Shown: positions 1 to 5,753, counted from the stretch's first letter. The stretch: 5,957 nucleotides of DNA from Spirochaetaceae bacterium (GCA_003566875.1 PXBQ01000232.1:1-5957); one strand, 5' to 3'. Program-made: numbers and translations. Notes: generated from the sequence alone by a model not told the origin.

Positions 1-414
1 AACCGGGAGAGGGGTTTAAACGCAGACGACGGCGTCGAGACCGGAGTGATCGACGCGCGTGGGCGAGCCGGCTTGAGCGCTCGGGGACTCCGGTCAGTCG
101 CTCGATCACCGTTTGCGGCTCGCTCGGTCGTGCTCCGCGTCGCGCTCGTGCTGCTCATCGCGAGGCGTCTCGTCGCCCGACGCGCGGGTGGTTTTGTCCT
201 GACCGAACGCGGGGATCGCGAGGCGCAGCGGGTTCTTCGTTCACACCGACTCTGGGAACGTTACTTCTTCGAAGACGCTCGTGTCAGCAGGGCCGAACTC
301 CACACCGCTGCGGACTTTCTCGAGCATTACACCGACGAGCAGCTGAGCGACGAGCTCGAGGATCGAATCGTCGGGCCGCGTACCGATCCGGAAGGGCGCC
401 CGATTCCCGAGTGA
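1..414 (+). CDS. C-terminal DtxR-type metal-binding domain, probably the tail of an ABC-3 metal permease fusion (5' partial)
   Basis: The frame is open from base 1 to the TGA at 412-414, so the true start is outside the window; the GTG at 46 is not a convincing start. Numbering codons from base 1, residues 65-136 match the iron-dependent-repressor metal-binding and dimerisation domain: LTERG, then RSHRLWER, then ELHTAADFLEH, ending in DPEGRPIP one residue before the stop. The DtxR-type ligand positions are filled by H82, E86, H101, D105, E108 and H109, with Asp where DtxR has Cys102 and MntR has Glu. There is no C-terminal SH3 domain. In known families a module ending this way is commonly fused behind a TroC/MntC-like permease, which supplies the membrane channel for Mn, Zn or Fe import; that part is not visible, so the fusion is inference. 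The first ~40 residues look poor in this frame, and another frame reads better there (see findings). A standalone DtxR regulator lacking the SH3 domain is the alternative. Confidence 0.7.
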   Translation, partial: NRERGLNADDGVETGVIDARGRAGLSARGLRSVARSPFAARSVVLRVALVLLIARRLVARRAGGFVLTERGDREAQRVLRSHRLWERYFFEDARVSRAELHTAADFLEHYTDEQLSDELEDRIVGPRTDPEGRPIPE

Positions 415-439
415 GAACCAGAACTGCCCATGGCGGCTA

Positions 440-468
440 TTGATGATCTCGGTCGATAGGGGTATTTT
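440..468 (+). promoter_or_regulatory. Weak candidate sigma70 promoter before the DtxR regulator
   Basis: TTGATG (440-445) and TATTTT (463-468) are separated by 17 bases, each matching four of six consensus positions. Transcription would begin close to 475, inside the apparent ribosome binding site, leaving almost no leader. That argues against it, and read-through from the upstream metal-transport gene is at least as likely. No clear DtxR-type operator palindrome is visible in the 65-base gap. Confidence 0.2.
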
Positions 469-479
469 CAGGGAGCGAT

Positions 480-1148
480 ATGGCGACAAGCACAGTAGAG
501 CAGTACCTGAAAACACTATTCAACCTCAAGCGTCGATCGGTCGGGGTTGTGCGAATGAAGGAACTCGCGGATGCTATGGAGGTCACTCCCGGCACCGCGA
601 CCGCGATGGTGAAGCATCTCGACCGGCAGGGGCTTGTCGAGTACACGCCGTGGAAGGGCAGCGTCCTTTCCAAAAAAGGCGAAGCGCTCGCGATCAAGAT
701 CCTTCGCCGCCATCGCCTTATCGAAACATTCCTCGAGAAGGTTCTCGGGTACGACTGGGCAGAGGTTCACGCCGAAGCCGAGCAACTCGAACACGCGGTC
801 TCGGAGCTTTTCATCGAAAGGATCGACGCGCTCATGGGGCGCCCCGCCAATGATCCCCACGGATTTCCGATTCCGTCCGCGTACGGCGTGATCGACTCCG
901 AACCGTTCGAGTCTCTTGCCACGTTAGACAACGGGACCCGCGTCGTGATCGTTAAGCTGTCCGACGAGACCTCGGAGTTCCTGACGCTCATGAAAGAACA
1001 CGGACTCAAACCCGGCGAGCGGTTCGTTGTGATTCAGAACAGCAGCGCATCGGGGGTTGTAACGGTCCGTTCGGAGACGACAGGCGCCGACTTCACGCTC
1101 TCACGCGAGATAGCCGACAAAGTACACGTTCGAAACACAGAGGGTTGA
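480..1148 (+). CDS. DtxR/MntR/TroR-family metal-dependent transcriptional repressor
   Basis: This is a complete 222-residue metalloregulator, the usual length for a three-domain DtxR protein. Residues 3-65 form the winged helix-turn-helix (recognition region around TPGTATAMVKHL, wing near SVLSKKG). Residues 66-135 form the metal-binding and dimerisation domain (RRHRL, EVHAEAEQLEH, DPHGFPIP). Residues 148-220 form the SH3/FeoA-like domain. Ligand positions by alignment to DtxR: H78, E82, H97, with E163 and E166 from the SH3 domain, match the ancillary site; E101, E104 and H105 match the primary site. Glu at 101 instead of DtxR Cys102 is the MntR-like manganese-type choice. The residue matching DtxR Met10 or MntR Asp8 is Gln8, which is unusual. 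The ATG at 480 follows AGGGAG (470-475) by four bases. It lies 65 bases behind the metal-transport gene, as in tro operons, and probably represses metal uptake when Mn or Fe is plentiful. The family is certain; the metal is inferred. Confidence 0.93.
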   Translation: MATSTVEQYLKTLFNLKRRSVGVVRMKELADAMEVTPGTATAMVKHLDRQGLVEYTPWKGSVLSKKGEALAIKILRRHRLIETFLEKVLGYDWAEVHAEAEQLEHAVSELFIERIDALMGRPANDPHGFPIPSAYGVIDSEPFESLATLDNGTRVVIVKLSDETSEFLTLMKEHGLKPGERFVVIQNSSASGVVTVRSETTGADFTLSREIADKVHVRNTEG

Positions 1149-1166
1149 CCGACGGTGTCGGTCGGC
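1144..1166. terminator. Hairpin between convergent genes, terminator-like without a T tract
   Basis: A 10-pair stem (two of the pairs are G-T) closes on the three-base loop GGT. The perfect core is GACCGAC/GTCGGTC at 1147-1153 and 1157-1163. It overlaps the TGA stop of the DtxR gene and lies 31 bases past the stop of the minus-strand YyaL gene. Neither strand has a run of T after the stem, so it is not a canonical intrinsic terminator. It may act as a weak two-way terminator or protect 3' ends. Confidence 0.4.
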
Positions 1167-1197
1167 AGACGTGGTTGAGCGGAGTCCGCGCGATTCG

Positions 1198-3042
1198 TTA
1201 CGATTTAGCTCCGCCCCTCTTGATCGGTAACTCAAGCGTACAGAGACCACGTGTACACGTGCTCGTGTGATCGGATCGTCGGAAGATGACGGTAACGGGT
1301 AGGTCGTTCCACACCACCGGTTCGGTGTGCTCGACAACGTGAAACAGACCGTGCCCGAGCAGCGCCGCGATGTTCCAGAAGTCGTGGTGAAGCGCGTCGC
1401 GATACGGCACGTGGCCGTACTCGCCGGCCTCAATCACGGAGTCGCGTTCAAGCGCGAGACGCGCGAGCGAAACGCCGGACGGCACCGGTGAGTCGTACGT
1501 CGCCGCCGGAACCGGTGCGTGATCGTCTGTGATCGCCTCGAGCCAGTTGTCTCCCGAGCGGAACCGATTGAGCGCATCACGAAAGGTTTTTCGCTGCGCC
1601 GAGAATCTCTCGGGGAAATGCTCATCTAGGTACGTCAACAGGAGCAGTACCGACGCGTAGTCGGTGAGATACTTGCCTCGCCCAGGGCTACCGTCGAGCG
1701 AGGTGTGGACAAGCTCGCCGTCGACCATATGGCGCGCAAGCAGCTCTTCCATGAGCACCGCCGCGGCGTCCGCGCCGCCGTCGATTCCCGCGTACCGTTC
1801 GGCGTGGATCAACGCGACGCCGAGAAGCGCGTTCCAATCGGTGACGATTTTCCTGTCCGTGAACGGCTGTTCTCGTCTTCTCCGGACTTCAAGCAGTTTA
1901 TCTTCAGCCGCCGCGAGCGCGGGAGAAATTCCGTCCCGTGACCGCAGCAGGTGGTTACGCCCCTCGAAGTTTCCTTCGGCCGAGACCGAGTAGTGACCGA
2001 GGAACTCCGCGAGCTCTTCGGCCGTGAGCGTCTCTTTTATCTCATCGATTTTCCAGGTGTACGTCTTGCCTTCGACGTGGTCGGTGTCCGCATCGTGTGC
2101 GGAGGAGTAGAGCGCGCCGTCGCGGAAGGTCTCTTGGAGGCAGCGATGGATGTCGCGCGCGACGGCACGGTATTCCTCGGACGAAAAAACCGACGCCGCG
2201 AGAGAGTACGTCCAGAGCGTGAGCGCCTGATCGTACAGCATTTTTTCGAAGTGAGGGATCGTCCACGCTCGGTCGACACAGTACCGGAAGAATCCACCTT
2301 GAAGGTGATCTTTGAGGCCACGTAACCGCATTATATCGAGGGTTTCACGCGCGATGTGCGCGAGATCCTCGTCGCCTGTCAGTTCGTACGCGTACAGCGT
2401 GTACAAGAGCGCCGTGTGGGGCGGAAATTTTGTCGTCGCGCCGAAACCCGCGCCTCCGGGGTCAAACGCTTTGAGCAAAGTGCGCGCGATCGAGTCGGGT
2501 ACGACAAAACCGTGTTCGTCCGCGGCCGGAGCATGGTCGGGTTCCGGAACAAACTCTTTGATATCGGCGGATCGCGTCCTGTAGAACTCGATGATTCGTT
2601 CCAGAACCGGGAGGAAGCCCGGGCTTCCTGACCGTGGTTCGACCGGTAGATACGTTGTTGCAAAGAACGGGCGGGCGTCGGGAGTGAGAAAAGCGTTCAA
2701 CGGCCAACCGCCGCTGCCGGTTGTCGCGACGAGAAACTCCATGAGCGTTCGGTCGATATCAGGACGCTGCTCGCGGTCGACCTTGATCGAGACAAAGTTC
2801 TCGTTCAGGAAGGCCGCGATCTTCGTGTCCGAGAACGCCTCGCGCGCCATCACGTGGCACCAGTGGCACGTCGAGTAGCCGACCGAGACGAAGATCGGTT
2901 TTCCACACCGTTTAGCGTAATCGAGCGTCTCGGTACTCCATTCGTGCCACCACACCGGGTTCTCGGTGTGCTGCGTGAGATACGGCGACATCGCGCGGCC
3001 GAGGGTGTTGCGCGCGAACTTCATCGTGTCTTGATCCGGCAT
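1198..3042 (-). CDS. YyaL/SSP411 family protein (DUF255 thioredoxin-like domain plus six-hairpin glycosidase-like domain)
   Basis: This 614-residue protein belongs to the YyaL/spermatogenesis-associated protein 20 family, widespread but of unsettled function. The N-terminal thioredoxin-like domain (about 10-165) carries YSTCHWCHVM with the CxxC pair C59/C62, then VDREQRPDID and GGWPLNAFLTPD. The remainder is the alpha/alpha-barrel part: GGAGFGATTKFP (196-207), GGFFRYCVDRAWTIPHFEKM (249-268), DADTDHVEGKTYTW (317-330), DRKIVTDWNALL (396-407) and PSGVSLA (521-527). All family blocks are present; the length is slightly below the usual 650-690. No signal peptide is seen, so it is probably cytoplasmic. 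The start is placed at 3042 because GGAGG (3052-3048) sits five bases before that ATG. The in-frame ATG at 3054, which would add MEEY, overlaps this binding site and has none of its own. It is last in a minus-strand operon with DUF1980 and the permease; a redox or sugar-related role is inferred only from the domains. Confidence 0.94.
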   Translation of the reverse strand: MPDQDTMKFARNTLGRAMSPYLTQHTENPVWWHEWSTETLDYAKRCGKPIFVSVGYSTCHWCHVMAREAFSDTKIAAFLNENFVSIKVDREQRPDIDRTLMEFLVATTGSGGWPLNAFLTPDARPFFATTYLPVEPRSGSPGFLPVLERIIEFYRTRSADIKEFVPEPDHAPAADEHGFVVPDSIARTLLKAFDPGGAGFGATTKFPPHTALLYTLYAYELTGDEDLAHIARETLDIMRLRGLKDHLQGGFFRYCVDRAWTIPHFEKMLYDQALTLWTYSLAASVFSSEEYRAVARDIHRCLQETFRDGALYSSAHDADTDHVEGKTYTWKIDEIKETLTAEELAEFLGHYSVSAEGNFEGRNHLLRSRDGISPALAAAEDKLLEVRRRREQPFTDRKIVTDWNALLGVALIHAERYAGIDGGADAAAVLMEELLARHMVDGELVHTSLDGSPGRGKYLTDYASVLLLLTYLDEHFPERFSAQRKTFRDALNRFRSGDNWLEAITDDHAPVPAATYDSPVPSGVSLARLALERDSVIEAGEYGHVPYRDALHHDFWNIAALLGHGLFHVVEHTEPVVWNDLPVTVIFRRSDHTSTCTRGLCTLELPIKRGGAKS

Positions 3043-3047
3043 GTATT

Positions 3048-3052
3048 CCTCC
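3048..3052 (-). promoter_or_regulatory. Shine-Dalgarno site GGAGG deciding the YyaL start
   Basis: On the minus strand the sequence reads ATGGAGGAATACATG. GGAGG is five bases from the second ATG (3042), whereas the first ATG (3054) runs into the binding site and is preceded only by a short repeat. This favours the shorter 614-residue product. Confidence 0.75.
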
Positions 3053-3073
3053 ATGCGTGATGCGTGATGCGTG
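3053..3073. repeat. Three perfect tandem copies of a 7-base repeat in the YyaL leader
   Basis: ATGCGTG is repeated at 3053-3059, 3060-3066 and 3067-3073; on the transcribed minus strand it reads CACGCAT. It fills about a third of the gap between the DUF1980 stop and the YyaL start and ends against the GGAGG ribosome binding site. Confidence 0.85.
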
Positions 3074-3111
3074 TAGTTGTGTGTCTGCCGCGCCGGACGA
3101 ACTCAACGCCG

Positions 3112-3876
3112 CTAGTACGGGAGAATATACTCAAACTGGGGTCGGACCGTCTGCCTCATCATCTCGACTTCCACGAGTGGAATCGTTCGCGTCTCATCGT
3201 CCTCCGCGAAGTACCGGTCGACCGAGGTGAGTCGTCCGACGACTTCGATCCAGGCGTCCTCATCGGGTAACTCCTGCTCGGCGAGTCGTGCGGCGAGGCC
3301 GATCATCACCGCGTCGGAGCCACAACACCACATGAAGTACCGCGCGACGACAAGCTCGTCATCGGCGTAGTGAGGCTCTCGAAACACAAAACCTTCGAAC
3401 CGGACTTCCCGGTCGAGAAACGTCTCCGGCTCTTCGTACAGGTGCGTGTAGAACGCATAGAATCGGTCGTCGCTCAGCACGACCGGCCCGATTTCCGGGA
3501 TTTCGATGATTGAGCTCGGGTCAAACGACCCCGAGCCGCGGAACTCGTCACGGTCAACCCGCGCGAGCGCCCGCGTCGTTCGCAGTTCTCCGAGAGCGGT
3601 ATCGGCGGCGACGAGCGAAACGCCGAGAACGATCAGCGGAAGAAAAAACACGACGATCCCGCGGTCACCGATTCCCGCGCCGTTTGTACGCGCCGTCGCC
3701 TCGCGCACCGCGAGTGCGGCAAAGATAACCGCCGATAGAATCCCGAACGGCATCCAGCCGCGCGGGACGTACGCCGAAAATCGTCCCGTCGCGAGCAGCG
3801 CTGCGATCGCGACGGCGTATAGACCGAGCACAGCCGCGAACACTCTGCGCGGCACGCGCGATCGGTCGCGGTTCAC
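3112..3876 (-). CDS. DUF1980 / TIGR03943 family membrane protein (YcgQ-like putative permease subunit)
   Basis: This 254-residue protein has three likely membrane helices at about 11-30, 42-58 and 73-91, then a soluble C-terminal domain. The domain shows the family pattern: an EGFVFREP strand (161-168), VARYFMWCCGSDA (177-189) with the adjacent cysteines C184 and C185 and D188, and a final EYILPY. Length and layout fit the family (B. subtilis YcgQ type), normally encoded beside a DUF318/YraQ-like permease, as here. The biochemical function is unknown; a link to metal homeostasis, especially zinc, has been proposed from gene context elsewhere, and the CC pair would suit a thiol-metal site, but that is inference. 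It starts with GTG at 3876-3874, preceded at six bases by GGAGG (3887-3883). The GTGA start/stop overlap with the permease indicates translational coupling. The YyaL gene follows after 69 bases. Confidence 0.9.
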   Translation of the reverse strand: MNRDRSRVPRRVFAAVLGLYAVAIAALLATGRFSAYVPRGWMPFGILSAVIFAALAVREATARTNGAGIGDRGIVVFFLPLIVLGVSLVAADTALGELRTTRALARVDRDEFRGSGSFDPSSIIEIPEIGPVVLSDDRFYAFYTHLYEEPETFLDREVRFEGFVFREPHYADDELVVARYFMWCCGSDAVMIGLAARLAEQELPDEDAWIEVVGRLTSVDRYFAEDDETRTIPLVEVEMMRQTVRPQFEYILPY

Positions 3877-4700
3877 GCTCTACCTCCGGGTCCGGCCAGA
3901 CCGATCCAGATAACCGCGCCCGTAACGACGACCGCGGCGGCCGCCACGCCGGCAAAGACACGCCGCACTCTCGACGTCCCGATCCGGAAAACGCCGCGCA
4001 TCGGGATCACGGCCCCCGCGGCGAGAAGCACGACGGTCGCCGCCGCCGGGAACCGGTCGCTCACGAGCAGCGCGGAAAGCGGCAGAACGGTGTTCGGAAT
4101 GCCCGATGCGACCCCGAGCGCGAGCGCGAACGGAATCGCGATTGCCCCGTGAATCGGCGGCACACCCGGTCGCGGGGCCTGCAGCACAAAATGCAGGACC
4201 GAGAACACGAGAGCGCCAAGCAGAAAAAACCTCAAGTCGTCGTACAGAGTACGTACGACGGTATCGAGGATATTCGTTTCGCTCGGACAATCGGTCGCGC
4301 GAGCGCGTGCGATCAGGTAAAAAACCGAGACGCCGAGAAACCCGGCGACGATTCGCCCGAGAACGATCTCGGGCCGGCCCGGAAACGCGCGCAGCGACGC
4401 GAAGAGCGCGACCGGATGCAGTACCGGCGCAAAAGCGACGAGAATCATCGTCGCGCGCGGAGATCTCGTCGTCAGGGCCGGACGGTAGAGTGCAAACAGC
4501 GCGTGCAGCGCCGCTGCGACGATTAGATACGGGACGGCTTCGAGGATCAGTCCGAGATACCGTGCCGAGAACGCCGCGACGAGACGATTCGGCGTCGTCA
4601 GAAGCAGAACTCCGATTACGAGAAGAGCGAACGAGACGTACACGACGATCAGCGGAGTCGCGTACCGCCGGGTGGCACGTCCGGATTCACCGACGCGCAT
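3873..4700 (-). CDS. Reduced DUF318 (YraQ/YcgR/ArsP-type) permease lacking the family cysteine motifs
   Basis: This 275-residue, very hydrophobic protein has about eight candidate membrane helices (roughly 14-35, 47-71, 83-106, 112-132, 155-173, 184-213, 218-238, 246-268). Family signs are the LILEAVPYLIVAAALHALF opening (50-68), the APVLHPVALF block (91-100) matching the family's GPIINPIVAF-type turn, the LGRIVAGF stretch (114-121), a second repeat starting FFLLGALVFSVLH (158-170), and AAGAVIPMRGVFRIG (227-241) near the end. The usual helix with a CxCG-type motif between the first repeat's helices seems deleted, and the second repeat's CSEAD-type motif is replaced by SGIPNTVLPLSALL (199-212). 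The only cysteine, C138, lies in a loop. Family members are usually 300-330 residues, so the shortage agrees. Its tight coupling to DUF1980 supports the assignment. Substrate is unknown; arsenical or metal export would be unsafe without the cysteines. The start ATG at 4700 has a weak AGGG upstream. Confidence 0.75.
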   Translation of the reverse strand: MRVGESGRATRRYATPLIVVYVSFALLVIGVLLLTTPNRLVAAFSARYLGLILEAVPYLIVAAALHALFALYRPALTTRSPRATMILVAFAPVLHPVALFASLRAFPGRPEIVLGRIVAGFLGVSVFYLIARARATDCPSETNILDTVVRTLYDDLRFFLLGALVFSVLHFVLQAPRPGVPPIHGAIAIPFALALGVASGIPNTVLPLSALLVSDRFPAAATVVLLAAGAVIPMRGVFRIGTSRVRRVFAGVAAAAVVVTGAVIWIGLAGPGGRA

Positions 4701-4779
4701 CTTCGACCCTGTCCTGCGCGTTCGATCGTGAGGCGGGGGAAAAAGCGCCGATCCCCATCGTCAAAGGTGTGTTTTTCAT
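4687..4779 (-). CDS. Possible 30-residue leader peptide overlapping the permease start
   Basis: An ATG at 4779 is preceded at eight bases by GAGGAG (4793-4788), the best ribosome binding site in this intergenic region. The frame runs 30 codons (starting MKNTPLTMGIGAF, ending VEDARR) to TGA at 4689-4687, overlapping the permease start by 14 bases in another frame. The permease itself has only a weak binding site, so coupled translation is plausible. No family, signal peptide or attenuator-like codon run is recognised. It could equally be a chance ORF. Confidence 0.3.
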   Translation of the reverse strand: MKNTPLTMGIGAFSPASRSNAQDRVEDARR

Positions 4780-4807
4780 CGATCGTGCTCCTCGTGCCGC
4801 CTTTTCC

Positions 4808-4837
4808 ACAGTAGTCAATTGTATTTGAACCGGTCAA
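4808..4837 (-). promoter_or_regulatory. Candidate promoter for the permease-DUF1980-YyaL operon
   Basis: On the minus strand TTGACC (4837-4832, five of six consensus matches) is followed after 18 bases by TACTGT (4813-4808, three of six). It is upstream of the small ORF and its ribosome binding site. The -10 element is weak, so this is only a candidate. Its -35 shares an imperfect inverted repeat with the opposite -35-like element. Confidence 0.3.
4825..4837. promoter_or_regulatory. Imperfect inverted repeat in the divergent promoter region
   Basis: TTGAACCGGTCAA is a 12-base palindrome, TTGA-CCGG-TCAA, with one extra A left of centre. It covers TTGAAC on the plus strand and TTGACC on the minus strand, both possible -35 elements, so a protein bound here would touch both directions. 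No known operator consensus is recognised. Confidence 0.3.
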
Positions 4838-4861
4838 GCGGATGTGATACCGTACTGTACG

Positions 4862-5332
4862 ATGTCAACGCGAGAACGTGAAACGCGAAGGTGGAGTCGT
4901 GTGGTGCTGATCGGCGTTGTATTGGCATGCTGTTCGGCCGGCGTCGTCGCGGCGCGCGACTTCTTCGAGCTTCCCGAGATCGTCGACCCAATGGGCATCG
5001 AAACGGGCAACCAAACGGGCAACCAAACGGGCGGCCGACCGGTCGAAGGGGGCGGTCACGCGTCGCCGCAGACGGTGTTTCTTCCGACGACCGTGACGGT
5101 GCTCGAGTACAACTCGTATTCGATCGCGGGTAATGAATCGAACAGCTTCGACGTACGCCTTCACGCGGGGATCACCGTGTACCGCGGGCACCGTGCCGCG
5201 GTGAACGTACATTTTGGATCGTATCTCATAGTCGGCCCGGTCGCCCCGGGGGACGATCCGGCGTCGATCGCCGAGTGGTGGATGAACGCCGTGTACTACT
5301 CGTACGGCGCCGTGGCCGGCGTGGGGTTGTGA
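4862..5332 (+). CDS. N-terminal part of a frame-broken exported, outer-membrane-like protein
   Basis: I do not recognise a family. From ATG 4862 the frame gives 156 residues to the TGA at 5330-5332. Residues 1-35 look like a Sec signal peptide: basic MSTRERETRRWSR, hydrophobic VVLIGVVLACCSAGVVA, then a likely cut before ARD. The VLAC stretch could pass as a loose spirochaetal lipobox, so a lipoprotein is possible. A GNQTG repeat near 46-54 opens a Gly/Pro-rich linker, followed by alternating aromatic/polar strands (VTVLEYNSYSIAG, FDVRLHAGITVYRG, AAVNVHFGSYLIVG, NAVYYSYGAVAG) that suggest a beta barrel or sandwich. A GTG at 4844 would add six residues before the basic region; the ATG gives a cleaner signal peptide, but neither has a strong ribosome binding site. 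The natural continuation is in the next frame down (5329-5706), so this is probably the front of one ~281-residue protein. Confidence 0.55.
   Translation: MSTRERETRRWSRVVLIGVVLACCSAGVVAARDFFELPEIVDPMGIETGNQTGNQTGGRPVEGGGHASPQTVFLPTTVTVLEYNSYSIAGNESNSFDVRLHAGITVYRGHRAAVNVHFGSYLIVGPVAPGDDPASIAEWWMNAVYYSYGAVAGVGL
5001..5036 (+). repeat. 12-base tandem repeat coding for GNQT units
   Basis: AAACGGGCAACC occurs at 5001-5012 and 5013-5024 exactly, and at 5025-5036 with two changes (AAACGGGCGGCC). In the protein it gives TGNQTGNQTGGR at the border between signal peptide region and barrel-like part. Copy number changes would add or remove four residues without changing frame. Confidence 0.8.
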
Positions 5333-5706
5333 TATCGTCGCTCGTTCGATTCGGGTACCTCGACCTTTTCGATTACTGGCAGGCGGACATCGAAAAACCA
5401 CGCGCGCGTTGGACCCTTCGGACGAACGTCGTCGCGTCGTACGAAAAAACACGCGTAACGCCGTTCATCCGGCTGAACCTCGACGCGCGTGCTCTTCGCG
5501 TGGGGGGATTCGACGCGGTCTTCGGCGGCGATCTCGGCGTCGCGGCGGGAGGCGCAGCCGGGCGGCTCGAACTCTACACGAGCGTGTACTCGACGCCCGA
5601 CACCGAAGAGATAAAAGGCCGCACCGATCCGGCGTTCCTGGCCGGCTTCGGCGTTCGGTTTCGTGGGCGTTCTGCCGGCGGCACGGAAACGGCATTCCGG
5701 AGGTGA
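5329..5706 (+). CDS. C-terminal part of the same frame-broken outer-membrane-like protein
   Basis: This frame lies one base back from the preceding fragment and runs to TGA at 5704-5706. The first start at the junction is GTG 5329, overlapping the upstream stop as GTGA and giving 125 residues; it has no ribosome binding site or signal peptide. Sequence features are beta-barrel-like: LVRFGYLDLFDYW, WTLRTNVVASYEKTRVTPFI, LRVGGFDAVFGGDLGVAAGG, LELYTSVYSTPD and, near the end, AFLAGFGVRFRG, which resembles a closing outer-membrane strand. Adding one base in the GGGG run at 5323-5326 would join both parts smoothly through AGVGVVISS. Separate translation by coupling is possible, but a signal-less barrel fragment would be hard to explain. 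A GTG at 5275 is also in frame, but the Arg-rich stretch it adds is a shadow of the upstream fragment. Confidence 0.5.
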   Translation: MISSLVRFGYLDLFDYWQADIEKPRARWTLRTNVVASYEKTRVTPFIRLNLDARALRVGGFDAVFGGDLGVAAGGAAGRLELYTSVYSTPDTEEIKGRTDPAFLAGFGVRFRGRSAGGTETAFRR

Positions 5707-5731
5707 CAATCCGACCGGTGCGCGGTACAAT
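5703..5731 (+). promoter_or_regulatory. Sigma70-type promoter for the SH3-domain gene
   Basis: GTGACA (5703-5708) and TACAAT (5726-5731) are separated by exactly 17 bases, each matching five of six consensus positions. The -35 overlaps the stop codon of the upstream fragment. Transcription would start near 5738, just ahead of GGGAGGG (5741-5747). This gives the SH3 gene its own expression. Confidence 0.65.
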
Positions 5732-5753
5732 TGTTCACGAGGGAGGGTAATCG

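Noticed and set aside
440..853. Plus-strand ORF overlapping the DtxR gene
   Set aside because: Arg/Gly-rich shadow in another frame; the DtxR frame has all three domains.
1179..1189. GCGGAGTCCGC palindrome after the DtxR gene as a second terminator
   Set aside because: The one-base centre cannot form a stable loop without losing most pairs, and there is no T tract.
1951..2325. Plus-strand ORF opposite the YyaL gene
   Set aside because: It has some protein-like look but lies wholly opposite conserved YyaL motifs and has no convincing ribosome binding site or family.
3506..3913. Plus-strand ORF opposite DUF1980
   Set aside because: Low-complexity Arg/Ser/Ala composition; the opposite strand codes for a recognisable family.
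4106..4828. Long 240-codon plus-strand ORF opposite the permease
   Set aside because: Very Arg/Ser-rich with no domain or hydrophobic pattern; it is the complement of a GC-rich membrane protein gene with convincing helices and coupling to DUF1980.
4701..4861. Zur, Fur or MntR box in the divergent region
   Set aside because: No sequence resembling the known consensus palindromes was found; only the imperfect TTGA-CCGG-TCAA repeat is present.
5323..5329. Canonical -1 frameshift heptamer at the broken gene
   Set aside because: The site reads G GGG TTG and does not fit X XXY YYZ; only a simple Gly-codon slip on GGGG is possible, so programmed frameshifting is not claimed.
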